From positions 9,176,001 to 9,240,000 of the forward strand of contig NC_061459.1 in NCBI RefSeq assembly GCF_022581195.2: a DNA stretch of 64,000 nucleotides. Reading direction: 5' to 3'. The notes beneath the pieces are model-generated. The model was given only the letters and a program-made list of their open reading frames with translations. It was not told the DNA's origin and ran no database searches. The stretch comes from Helicoverpa zea (Eukaryota; Arthropoda; Insecta; Lepidoptera; Noctuidae). Numbering within the stretch: the first letter of the stretch is position 1; each line of letters starts with the position of its first letter. Of this stretch, positions 48,969 to 61,600 are shown in pieces. The position numbers and the translations under genes were made by a program.

Positions 48969-51900
48969 ATGTCGAATGTTGAAACAAATAAAGTCCCCCC
49001 TGATGGGGGTTATGGATGGGTCGTGACTATAGCTTACGCTATGAACAATGTAAGTATATTTTGTTATAACTTTCACTTTATCTTTTCTAAATATAAAATA
49101 TTTAAATATCTTCCCAAAGGTTTAAACTCAATAAAGCACTTCAAAATAATTAATTTCACTCATCCTTCAATTGTGTTAATTATATGAGACATTTTACACC
49201 TAATCAACCATCTTAAACCACCGCACGTACAAGTTTATCATATTTAATTATAATTACCGGACGGGTCTTATCAATTAAATAGTGGGTCTTATTATGTATT
49301 ACTCTCACGTTGAAGAAGTTTTGAGACACACTAGTCATGCATGAACAAATTCGGTTTCAAAAGTTTTAAAATAAAAACAACATTTGCATCGTTCTTATCA
49401 AAGAATGTTTCTTTAACAAAGACTTGTGACCAGAAATCGCTGTAACTAGGACATCAACCTAACAATAAATAAAGCTGAGTAAATGAATGCCGCAGTGGTC
49501 TGGAAGTTACAGAGCCCGCATGTCATAGTCAAGTATGAGGGTTCAGATCTGATAAACGCAAATACTTAACTGTCTTCTCTAAAAATGCAGTACCTATCTA
49601 AAATTTGGTTGGATCTACTGAATAACGATCACAATAGGTGAAATAAATGTGCTGATCTGGGTGGGTACATATGTATACGTGTCGTTACTAAGGCTGGGTT
49701 AAACCTTAAAAGTGTTTTTCAAGTAGGAATTCACACATATTCTATTTTTACAAGCCCTAAGTAGTTTGAAACAAAATATGCTTTTAAAAATATTCAGTAG
49801 AAACATGAATCTGCCAGTGTGATGCTATCAATGTATTCTAGTCAGCCAAATAAGATGTAATGAGGAAAACAATAAAACAAAACACATTTGATAACTGAAC
49901 GGAACAATAAAGTGTTATTACGAGACAAATGCAATGACAGACATATTTAATGCATCAATCTGTTGAGTCCTTTGACTAGTTACGATACTGAATGGCCTGC
50001 TCAATAGTCTCTGATTATGAATAGGTAATAAATTGTATTAGTCAACACTGGACAATTTAAGATATTTCATGAACTAATCACCAATCATGATGTAATTTAT
50101 TTATTTATTTATTTATTTATTAAACCACCTTAAAACTATCATCACAGGACTTATCCTAATACGATAGCTAAGAACTTAACACTATTTTAAAAACTACGTT
50201 ATTTACAACTATTAGGTATATTATACATTATTCTAGTTGGTAACATATTATTAAATATTATTATTCTACTTATAGCATAAAATAAACAGTAATTCCTTTG
50301 TGAATTCACCCAAACAACATGTAAATACATCAATCTTTTTATGTAGGTCATTAATTGTGCCGATAGCTCTAGTTAGAGGTGCTTTGGCGAGTAGGTTGGT
50401 TCTCGCTGTGGGTACCAGTAGTAGAGGCGGGCTTCGCCGCCGCCACACGTAGCGGTCCGGCACACACAGGCTCAAGCGCTGCAGCACTGCCGGGTGACTC
50501 TCCAATCCGCGAAGCACCTTCACCAAGTAGGCAACCAGTGCAAATTCTCGGCGGACACGCAGTTGATTATAGCCAACCATGCCCAGGACGAACAGGGTGG
50601 GATACATCAGTGGGTAAAATGGATATACCCCATATAGCTTCTTGTACAGATGGCGCGTGAATTTATTCTGAACGCGCTCTAACATAACCGCGTACTTCGC
50701 TTCGTGTGGGGCCCATATGACTGCACTATGTTCCAGATGACTCCTGACTAGTGCATCATATAGGACCCTAACTGCTGCGATGTTGGTGAAGTTATGTGTC
50801 TGCCTCAGAATAAACCCTAAGTTTCTGTACGCTTTCTTACAGATTCTAGTTACATGCTCCCGGAATGTCAGATCGGGAGTCATGAAAACACCTAAGTCTC
50901 GTAATCTTAAGAACAAGCCGATATCATTGATAAAATTTCCCATATCATAAAAATATTATAATATTTGACATAATATTGGCCGTTTATCATTTTGGCTAAG
51001 TTAGCGGCTACTGAGCTTTGCAGGTTTTGTTTATGATTACAGCCACGTAGCGTAAACGGCATCCTAATTAATTTTACGTAGGTATAGCTGGTATTCTCGT
51101 ATTACTACATGCAGTTAATTATAACTCTTATTGTAATCACTAATTATAGCTTATTATAAGTGTCGTTGCTAATGGTAAAGACCTGTGTCTTCATCTTTTC
51201 TAGATCTAATTTCATTGCTTTGTTATTTTACTGTAGCTTTACTTACAAATAAAATTCAAATTTTCAGGTGGTTGTGCTACCCTTAATCGCAGGATTCGCT
51301 TTGGTGTTGAACGAGACTGACCTAACAGCTACACAAGTAACCTTTGTAATTGTATTAAACCACAGCATTGGAATGCTCTTGTCATTTTTCGGAGGACCCA
51401 TGTTAAGTCGTTTTGGGTACAGAAAGGTTGCCGTATTGGGTGCAATATGTATATCGGGTGGCCTCATGATCATGGCTGCAGCTACAGAATTCTGGCAGTT
51501 TATTTTATCTTACAGTATTATATGTTGTAAGTATATTTCATAGATAGCGTTGGCATTCATAGATTAAATTGTTGCATAATTGTAAAACTTGACATCATCT
51601 TTAATTTCAGCAATGGGCGTAGCTGCAATAATGGCAGCCTTCACTTTAGCAATAAATTCATTCTTCAAAGATAAACGAGGAAGAGCCGTCGGCGTGGGCA
51701 TGTCTATAACAGGGTTAGGATCTATATACATGCCCTTACTTATGAGCTTCTTGATGTACACGTACGGATGGAGATATGCAGTATTAATTATAAGCGCAAT
51801 TTGTCTCCACTCACTAGTAGCAGCATGCTTACTTAGGCCTGCTAAGTGGTACTTAAAGGACCCACCAACATCAGAAGAAGCGATGCCCCTTAATAATGAA

Positions 51901-54563
51901 CCAAAGCCAGATCTCCCTAACGGCAGTATAACTCCTTCATCTAAGGCTGTTGGTAGGTTCCTTTTTCAATTAAATATATTTATTTGATGAGTTTCCCATA
52001 ACGAATGGTAAGTATGAATTTTTGACTGCAGGTATCGCTTCACTACCACTCTTAGAAGGATCTGGGGAAAACGGTGTGCTCCCATCAAAGAGTTTATCCA
52101 TGAGATCTCTAAATAGTAATTCAAGCTTGAAAGCCAGAAATGCCATATCGCACCCAGATATACTAAACAAACAACAAGACGTACCATTGTCAGAAGCACG
52201 ATACAAGTGGTGGGAGTCTCAAGAAATAAACCTCAGCAGTTCAATTAATATATTTAATGAAGCTGAAAATCTGAAAACCAATAATACTCAAGAAAAAGAA
52301 GTGGTTAAGGAAAAAGAAAAAAAGGGTTATTTCGAACATTTCGTCCAGTTCTTTGACCTAACACTTCTGAAAGACCCTATATTTGTAAACATTGTGTTTG
52401 GTCTGTCAATAGCTGCTTGTGTAGAAACGAATTTTTCATTGTTGCTGCCTATTATTCTCAAAGACATGATGAAGTTTGAAACAAGTGATATAGCAAAACT
52501 AATGTCAGTCATTGGTTTCTCGGACACGCTATTTCGATTTGTGTCCCCATTCATTGGTGAATGGTGCAATAAGTCACCGAGGATCATGTACATGGTCAGC
52601 TTACTTATGATTATCTTCACCAGAAGTAGTAAGTATCTTGAAAGTAAAGATAAGTTGAAATCAATTTCAGGATTTATCTTTTGTGTTTATATCAGCGTTG
52701 GTATACTTAGTGTAAATGACCGTCTGCACTCTACATCATTGTTCTACGGTAATGATAAAGGTGTAAACAAATTGTTTATACTGAATTATATCAATGACAT
52801 TCACAGGTCGTTAAACTGTTTTTATTTAAAGATTGCTTTGTTAATGCAAGAATAATTATTGATGTATGCAAGATAGTGTTCAAGTTGTATTCTACGACTG
52901 ATACAGTTGGAGACAAGAACGTTTCATTTACAATTTCGTTATTGCTGAAAGTCAAGTCATGTTTAAAGAAACTGAGTTTTCTTCATGACGGGGAGCAATA
53001 TATTTATTGAGGAATCTAGAGTAGGGATTACTAAGTGGCGCAACAACTGATAACACGAATTACATAAGTGTTACTTATAAATAGAGTAGTTTGATAGCTT
53101 ATTTAATTCTTAACACAGAGTTAACTGAGTCTTTAAAGCCTTTGAAGTCAAAGAAAAACTTGTGTCACATAAATGCAAAGCTGCTTTTGAATTCAGCAGC
53201 AACTCTGACCCAGTCAATACAATTCATACTTTAACTCCCTACGTAGTCTCTCATCAAACCAAAATTCTATCAGTACCTTTATCGATACAAAACCTCTATT
53301 TATTTCTCTTCTAGTGATGCTGTTCACATCATCCTTCATGGGCATGCTGTTCGTGTCCCTAGCACTAGGAATAACCAAGGCTATGAGAACAGTGTACGTG
53401 AACATCGTGATACCTAACTACGTGCCCATCCATAGACTGGCTTTCGCGTCCGGGATACAAATGTTCTTCAGCGGAATTACTATCTTCACTATCGGAACTT
53501 TATTGAGTAAGTAGCTGTTTGTAATGGCGTCCACGGCCGATTTCGGCTACGGCGGCTGTTCTCATTTTAAGAAGATCAGCCAGCTTCGCAGGACATTTTA
53601 TAGTGCACAAGCATTTGCGCAGACAAAGGTGCACTCCCTATTCCTTCACTCTCATAACCCGATGGGACGGCAATCCGATACGACCAGCTGTTTGTATGGT
53701 CATTGATATAATTGCAAGCGGTTCCTACTCTGTTGTTCTTTAATAGCTATAAGAAATGGAAGCATTATGAATAGGGCACCAGGTATGAATATTCTAATCG
53801 CAATAGCTGGTGTTAGGTATGGGCCAGGCCACAACAGTGCGTTGCGGCGTCGCATCGCAAAAACAACATTGCACAGCTATGCGATTAATATGATATGCGT
53901 CGTTGATTTTTGCGATGCGACGCCGCAGCGCACTGTTGTGGCCTGGCCCTATATAGGTACTCTGACTTCTTGTATAAATATTTTCTGTGACATATTGGCC
54001 TTAAAATTATATCAAGGGATACCCGATACGGTTGTTTTTGTTAATTAGTTTAAACCTAATTAAGTGTCTGCCGTTATCATTTTAGGTTCTTGATCTTTGA
54101 TCTGAAATATTAATTTCATTGTTTTGTCCGAAAACGACAAATATCAAAAAAGTATGTGAGTTTTGAGAAATAAATACTTTTGAACATATGTACAGACCTA
54201 CTTTTACATTGGTACACATACCTACTGGTTTATCACTATTAGTTTTATTTTATATCTAAATTAGCTCTTGGTTTTCCTCAAAATATTTCCAAAAATTCAT
54301 AAGTAAATAAACATTAAACTCCAATGTGCTTCTTTCCGTATAGATAAGCTACTTAGGAACTGGCTTCAGATTTATCTAAAACACACTTTTGTATTATTTC
54401 AGCTCGTGTTCGCGAGGCTTCTGGGTCATACATAATGCCGATCATCGTGCTGAACTTCGTGACATTCATCACCATCATATCTTGGAGTGCAGAGTTCATC
54501 TACTTCAGGTTAAAAGACCGAAAACAGCAGGTGGTAGACCAAAATGAACAACCTGCAGCATAG
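48969..54563 (+). CDS. SLC16-type monocarboxylate transporter, six coding exons, 543 aa
   Basis: Coding exons 48969-49049, 51268-51526, 51611-51952, 52032-52628, 53315-53506, 54403-54563 (stop 54561-54563). The sum is 1632 bp in frame with GT/AG throughout. Start: the in-frame ATG at 48969; the ATG at 48943 is followed at once by TGA. Signature 1 is VPPDGGYGWVV (Tyr for Trp at its first aromatic position), about residues 9-19. Signature 2 is SFFKDKRGRAVGVGMSITG, about 130-148. The central loop is about residues 195-325, Ser/Asn-rich with a Lys/Glu-rich end. FFDLTLLKDPIFVN opens the C-half. The C-tail is hydrophilic (DRKQQVVDQNEQPAA). Size is near the family norm. It probably moves small organic acids or related solutes; the substrate is not inferable. 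Same strand and order as the 751-aa gene 2.6 kb upstream, as after a tandem duplication. Confidence 0.9.
49480..49570 (+). repeat. Possible tRNA-derived SINE remnant
   Basis: 'gccgcagtggtctggaagtt' resembles a tRNA box A region, and 'gagggttcagatctg', about 40 bases on, resembles box B. The spacing fits a tRNA head, but the acceptor stem does not pair, so it is at most an old SINE. Confidence 0.35.
50099..50950 (-). mobile_element. 5'-truncated LINE (Jockey/CR1-like) in intron 1
   Basis: The minus frame 50266-50943 (225 codons, uninterrupted) begins 'LRLRDLGVFMTPDLTFREHV', then 'AYRNLGFILRQTHNFTNI' and 'LYDALVRSHLEHSAVIWAPH'. This is the region just C-terminal to RT in Jockey/CR1-type LINEs. 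The 3' end is an (AAAT)n tail (TTTA repeats at 50098-50121 on the plus strand). The RT and endonuclease domains are missing. The open frame implies recent insertion into intron 1 of the 543-aa MCT gene. Confidence 0.8.
53520..53710 (+). repeat. High-copy lepidopteran repeat in intron 5
   Basis: Contains 'ccacggccgatttcggctac', 'aagatcagccagcttcgcag' and 'cccgatgggacggcaatccg', blocks I recall from many moth loci. The class is uncertain. The 60-codon frame across it is not a gene. Confidence 0.6.
53821..53949. mobile_element. Palindromic MITE in intron 5
   Basis: The arms 53821-53867 and about 53902-53949 are near-perfect inverted copies (GGGCCAGGCCACAACAGTGC ... complementary end), with a short loop. 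TAT stands on both sides (53818-53820 and 53951-53953, with one unmatched T at 53950), so a 3-bp target is possible but not certain. Confidence 0.65.
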
Positions 54564-55697
54564 TACCTTATCCTTCTGCCTTTGTACAATTATAGCTTAA
54601 GTATATTTTATTTTACAGAAGTTAATGACTTTCATTTAAGGGATCAGTAAAAATTATTCATTGTTCATTCATTTATTTACAATTCAATATTTACAAAAAT
54701 CGAGTAGGTACTTCCAATACTCAAAATAATTACAATTTTAGATATCAATATAAGTAATACTTGAAAACATACCTTCTTAAATTAAAGCTAAAATATAATG
54801 GAGGATGGATATTTAATGATTACATTTAAAATTAATGAAATAATATATAAATCGAATTTCTATTGAAGTCCCACTTTGGTTAACTTTACCTATTAACTAG
54901 GGTTCATTTACACTTTCTAAAAAATAATTGATCAAAATAAAAACAACACTTGTTTCGCGTTCTTCTTATTTTGATGATTTCACCACATTTTAACCACAAT
55001 TGTACGTTGTATCGTTTAAATGTCACTGTCACTTGTTTTCTATAATATTGGAATTAAGTTATTGTTCGTTGTGACGTTATTTCGCACTTTCAGCCGTTAT
55101 GAGGGAGTGCAGTCGTGGCTATCGTGTCCTGAAAATAGAAAAAAAATACAATAACAATTTCTGTTAAACGTATAAAAAACTTGGATTGAAGTTATTCTAG
55201 AGGATTATATTTTGGTGTGGTGAAAAATAAAAATCAAATCACAAGTTTGATTTGAAGTGTTGTAGTGCTTGTTATAATAGAACCAAAAGAAATAAAAGTG
55301 CACTTATTTACACGTGATGTAATTAGGAATTTAAATAATTTTGTAGTTGATTAGATACCTGCAGGCGCATTAAGATATGTTGTATGTGACGATGACTACA
55401 ATCACGGTATAGGCTAATCTTTATTTTCTCGAGCTCATCACAACGCGCATAGAATGAAATAAACAGTAAAATATCAATGATAACTTAAGATTTTTTATAT
55501 CTAAAAAAACTTAATTAAATTATACATTGTATTGAGCTCTTTGAAGAAACCTGAATGTTAGTAAATTAAGAATAAAACCTCGTCCAAATTAGTGGATACG
55601 TTGTGTTGGGAAGCCTCTGGTAATGACGTACTATTGCTCTCCCGTTGCGTCTCCAACTCGTTTACTAAAAGTCAAATATTGTCATTAACTATAATGG
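54564..55697. other. Intergenic between convergent genes
   Basis: Holds the 3' ends of the plus-strand MCT gene and of the minus-strand Pro-rich protein gene. An AATAAA lies near 54936. A minus-strand mini-exon-like stretch at 55090-55128 is discussed under findings. Otherwise AT-rich and without genes. Confidence 0.45.
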
Positions 55698-58600
55698 TCA
55701 CAAAGTATAAGAATACGTTCTAGATAAAAAGTTATACGCACTGCTTTGATACCAGCTTTTAGAAAATCCAAACGATGAATCGGACTCAATCTTTCCTCCC
55801 GACGTAAAGCCAAATGACGGCCGATTCATAAATCTCGGAGACTTAAACGGAAGATTGCTAGAAGCTGAAAATTCATTATCTGCACCTGTTTTCTTAGATT
55901 CAAATGGTTCTTTTTCATACCAATCGGTGGAAACGTTTCGTAAATCTCTCCAAGGTTTCGAAGTTACCACGTAAACTTTTTCTTTCGTTAGCGGTGATAT
56001 TGATGTTTGAATTTTACCCCAAGGTGCTGGTGTGGTAGTACTCGATGTACTTGTGGTGCGGAAAGATGATGCCGCTGTATAAATATGAAGTTTTTGCACT
56101 TCACTTGATTCTTCATTCTTAGCACTATTGAATCTATTCTTTGTTCTCTCTATTGTGTTATATTCTTTCCGTGGCCTACTAACAGTAATGTTACTCTCAT
56201 CGGTGACTGTGTGTTGAACACTACTAGAAACTTCGTGATCATAGAAGTCGTAATTATAATTATTTGTTGCTGTTACATAATTGCTTGGAACGGTTGTCGT
56301 AAAGTAGTCGTCAGGGATCTGCTTGGCATGTTTTTCACTGCTGCGCGTTCGCTGTGGCGTTTTATACTGCTTAGCATATTCCTGCTCTGTCCAGTCATCT
56401 ATGGTGTGTTGGAGCTTAATGATATCAAACGGCGGTTCCTTTACATCGTAGAAGTCTTTTAAACGGTCAGAGTCGTCATTTTCGACAATTGGTGAGTCTT
56501 CTGTTGTTGATGTTGCTGTATTATAATTTTCTGTAATAGGAGTTGTATGAGAATTTTCCATATTAGATGGAACCTTCCGGGCTTGATACTCATCTTTTGG
56601 TGTAGAGGGCCAGTCTTCTGACATCTGTACGATATCTTCGGTTTTTTCTGCCTGTTTATTTCCAGTAGTGTAAGGCACGATAATTTGTACAATTTTAGTC
56701 TTGTACGCATTTTCCTGTTTTTTTGAAGATGTGTCCTCATTATAAACAGTTCTGCTTTCATCCCAACTGGTTTGAGACTGTGGGGCCGCAGTTGTAGGAA
56801 TATCATCATATATTTCATACTCATTATCAGGAACAGGTGATGATATGGCTAGTACAAAGTTTCCATGGTTTTTATGTGGAGCGCTTGGTTTAAGATATAA
56901 AAGCGGTGAATCTATATTTTGTAAATTAGGTTCTGAGCGGTATTTATCAACATCATTGTCATTTACTCCTCTAAGATCAGCAAAATTCGGTTTATGATTT
57001 GAAGGCACTCGAGAAACAGATTTTAAATCTGCAGGAAGACTAGTATCATAAAGTTCGTTACCTACATCAGTTCCTGTACTCTCAAAACTTGCATCTGGAA
57101 TCGATTTCGTTGCTGATATATGGTCTTCTGAAGCCTGGGATGATATATCTCTAATTTCATCTACTACGTAACTATTTGGAATATTTCTGTACGCCTTTGA
57201 TTGATTTAAATGTGAAGGTGGATCTATTTCAATGATAGGTGATTGTATAATTGTAGCAGGATAGTCAACCGAGTGGGTAAATTCTGCAACGGGTATACTC
57301 TGTTCTACACGTATATTACTATTAGTCTGCTGCATCTGATTGATTCCTTGCAGAACATTTGGAGAAAACTGTGGTGGCACCGGTCTAAAAGGCCGTGCAT
57401 TGAATATCGGGGGCAAAGGTGAAACACTCAGATTAGGAAGTGCAACGGGCTGTAAAGTATGAATATTTCTACCCCTGTTAAGTGTAAATGGGGCTGGATT
57501 AGCCAAGGCAAATGATGTATTTGGTGTTGAAGTTTTCGGCTTATCATTTGGCAACACTTGTGTTTTCACTTTAGACGATTCCGCAGCTGTGGCTGACACG
57601 GGGTATGATATATCAAATAGATGAGTATTTGTGATAGGTTCACCATAAGAATTTTTAAATGTAGTTGGATGTGAAACTTTTGGCAATTGTAACTCTTCAT
57701 TAGGTGTAATATCGTCTAATAATTCTACATCATTTTGTGGGGGTAAGTCCTTGTTAAGTGTCCCGGGTTCATAATTTGGAGTGACTGGTTGGAAATTTGT
57801 GATTATAGGACGTGGAGTTCCATACGTTGAAGACGGTGTTCCATAAGATGGAGATGGAGTTCCATACGATGTAGAAGGAGTCCCATAAGACGAGGAAGGA
57901 ACTCCGTATGATGGAGAAGGTGTTCCATATGACGAGGAAGGTGGAGGATATGTTGAGCTTGGTGAATTATACAGATTATTTGATATGCCTTGTGATGGAG
58001 TTGATAAAAATTGAGACTCTAATGAAGTGCTAGGTAACCCATAAGAAGAACTTGGAACGCCATAAGATGAACTTGGCTGAGAGTACGTAGAACTAGGAGG
58101 GTTTGGAGAGACAATATCTAAAGTATGTGTGGCACTAGGAGGTCCATAAGTTGAGCTTACAATTTGAACTGAACCACCGTTATATAGCTTAGGTGGACCG
58201 TAGTTGGCATGCGGTATCGAAGGTAATAATTGAGGTGGCCTTTTGTCTTTGTTTTGTGAATTGAATGGCTGCGGATTTACTTTTAACAAACTAGCATAAG
58301 CAGTAGGACTAGGAGGTCCATACGTTGGCAATGAATTGTGATATACATTTTTAGCTCCTAAATTGTATCTAATTACTGGTAACCATGGCACTAAATTACA
58401 AGGATTGCAATCCTTTTTTATAGGAGCTATGTTATTAAATATAGATGAACCTTCATAACTAGTTTGTTGCGAAGGGAAAAGCCATCCAGAAACTTTTTGG
58501 AATAATGATGGTGATGGCGTTGTTGAAAACGGTTGAGGAGGTGGGACAAAGTTGAAATTATATTGCTTGTAGAAGGGAGCTGGGAATTTGAATTCACTAG

Positions 58601-61600
58601 GAGCTACAGGTGGGGGTGGGGGCGTTTGGTATTGATAGCCAATATCTGAGTTGTGTCGCTGGTTCCTCTCAGCGCCTTTGTGGAACGGCACGGGCACGAT
58701 GGGAGGCAGCGGCGGTGGCGGAGGCGGCTTGAGCAGCGATCCAAATTGCGCTGCACTGTTCCCGTTGTGGGTGCTGAACCCGCTTGGGTGATCGCACTTA
58801 CATCTTGAGACCACAGCTATTAGCAACACCGGAAATATCTGAAAAACAAGAAAAAAAATCTTGAATATTTTTTATCAGGATCTTTACAGTCATTATTAAG
58901 TTCAAAGTGAGTATATTTAATTTAACAATTAGAAAATATAGTGAAACACTCGTCGTGACATATCGGGGCCATTGTAGGCGCTTCCCACGAGCTGCCATTC
59001 TTTGCACTTTTCTCTTTTCTCATAATATACCGTCAATGGTCGCGATCGGAAGACGCCACGTTTTGAATTGAATTATGATCTAGATGTTTTCTTATTAGAA
59101 ACTTATTACAATGTAAATTGTGTAAAATAGGCTTATAAGTATTGACTGCACATAATGATTAAGCCGACGAAGCCTTTAATTTTCTTAAAGTATGTTCAGA
59201 AGCAATAAGAACTTGAATAAAGACCACATAGGTTACCAATCGCTGTCGTTGTATATGAGTGATAGGTACACAAACAACTGATAATGATGATGTACTGTCA
59301 GAGGTCAGTGCCGTGAGAGTAAGTAACTAATTAATAACATAATTATTACGCACCTTGTAAATTGCATGAGTTACTGCAAAGCATAGTAACCAAGTGACCA
59401 AATATTTGCAACTACTTGTGCAATTTGAATAATGTGCTGTATATTACAAGTAAACAAGAAGATTACATAAACATCAAATATATTATGTATGTCCTACATA
59501 TATTACTTCAATCCTTGGTTACAGTAAATACTGCTTGAGAATAATTTAAAGTCCTATCATGCTGAAATGCGTGTTTTGGCACCAACTGTAAACAAATGAA
59601 CTAAGAAAAATTCAACGCTCGTATTGCGTTCGATTTTCGAAACTTCACAATACAAGTATGCTAACCACATGCGTATGCACATCATCCATGGAATAAATAC
59701 GTGTACGAAAGTAAATGTTTAGAAAATGCAGACGGCGAGTAACAATTTTATCTAACATCACACATATGAAACTTAAGCTATTTTCAATATTATTCGAACT
59801 CTTGGTCTACGCTACACGCCTCTATTCTGAACTTACTATCTGTTAAATCATCACACTCTGTAGGTCACAGTCATTAGCTTTAGGTTGCCATTAGCTGTCG
59901 AAGATAAATCACACGTCGTTATAGCGAATGCATAAAAAGTAAAGCAACACCTAACCGCTAGACACACTTCTACTTGGATAGTGAACTGAGACGGTGTCTC
60001 ATCGCCATTGTGATTCATGATTTACTTTGATGTAAACCATAAATCCATCATGAAGCCATTTGTAATATTGTATGTTTAAGATATCTAGGCTTGTAGATGT
60101 TTAATAATTCCACTACATTGTTGTGCAGTATTAGCCTTAGGAGCTTCTAAAGATTCATTATATAGTTTATATGATAGAGTTGGTGGTACAGAAGTAGCTG
60201 TACGTTATTTCTTCTCAAAACCCACCGTAAATAACTAGTGATTACTCATAGTAAATCCTTTGTTCATATTTGCAGGTCATTATCACGAAAATGAAGCATT
60301 CCAGCCCGCATCATTTCACACGTTCTTGTACCAAACTTTTACTTAATAGGCGGTCAAAACGCAACAATGCTTTCTTCCTATGACATAAAACGGTGATGCT
60401 ATTTCTCACAGAGGAAAACAATTGAAAGTGAAAATGAACTTTAAGTAGGTGAATCAAGTTTGGGCTTGGAATTCTTAGATCACCACTTACTTGTATAATT
60501 GGATAAACTCGTGTTACTGCTCTAGTACCGATCTTCCTTAGGAATTTGTAATACAGTGTTTTCTCTCGTAATTAATGGTAATAAATATAAGCAAAATCAT
60601 CATAGACAGCTATAAGAGCACGATGAATAAATAAGGTTCGAGAACATTGCAAGTCTACCTTTCTTCAGGTCAATTTAAGCTCTATCTTTTCCTTGACCTT
60701 TTTTATTTACCGTTTTTTTATGAATATCAATAGAAAATCAAACACACTAAAGCCGACAAAAAATTGATTATTTGGAGTCTATAAAAATAAAATAACCTTA
60801 TTCATCTCCTAACATTTCAATCAACGCGGCCTGATACTTTGACACAGAATATTTACAAAGTAGAAGCGACAATGGGCTCATTGAAAGCTGAAGAGTCAGT
60901 TCCAATACTTTGCCTGTCATGAATCGATCCTGACTCGATTTTTTACTTGACAATCGTGATCTACGACTCAATTTGTGGTATCATCATCGTTGATATTTAA
61001 AAAGTAAGGTGACTGTTTACTTTCGTAGATGGTTTTGTGTGGTAGGTTGTGAACATTTCGTTCGTGTGTCAATCACCTCCTGTCTTTATATGTATTTTGA
61101 CGAGTTAGAGATCAACAATGGTCAATGGACTCTCTTCTAGCCAACAGTCGTAGCAGTAGCTACAATTAAACTTGTAAACCTAGTTGCCGTATACAGTTTA
61201 AACAAAGAGTTTAGCATCATTACGAAGGAAAATGTATTGGTGACCATATATAACTTTCTCCTGGAAGCAAGGAAACTGTCAATAAATCAATAAACCTCAA
61301 CAAACATAACAAGTCACATTAATCAGTCGTTGTTTATGCTTAATATACAAGTCAGGTTGAAAGTAAAAGTGGACTGCATTGTTCCACTGACAATTGATAC
61401 GTTAGAACCTGCCCAAACGATAAAGTATTTGAATATAATAGCTGCAGCGTAACCAAACAATCAGCATAGTTTACATGCTCATAAATATATGATTTTGATG
61501 TCAGTCTCTATGCAGATTAAGTAAGCTGATTCAACAAAAAGTATAAATCCCTGAGGCCACTTCTTTTTTAATATCAGTACTGGGATTCTATAAAACTCGA

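Noticed and set aside
56211..56824. Open frames of 83 (plus) and 121 (minus, other frame) codons inside the Pro/Tyr-rich gene
   Set aside because: They overlap a 1046-codon frame with a clear signal peptide and repeats, which explains the sequence.
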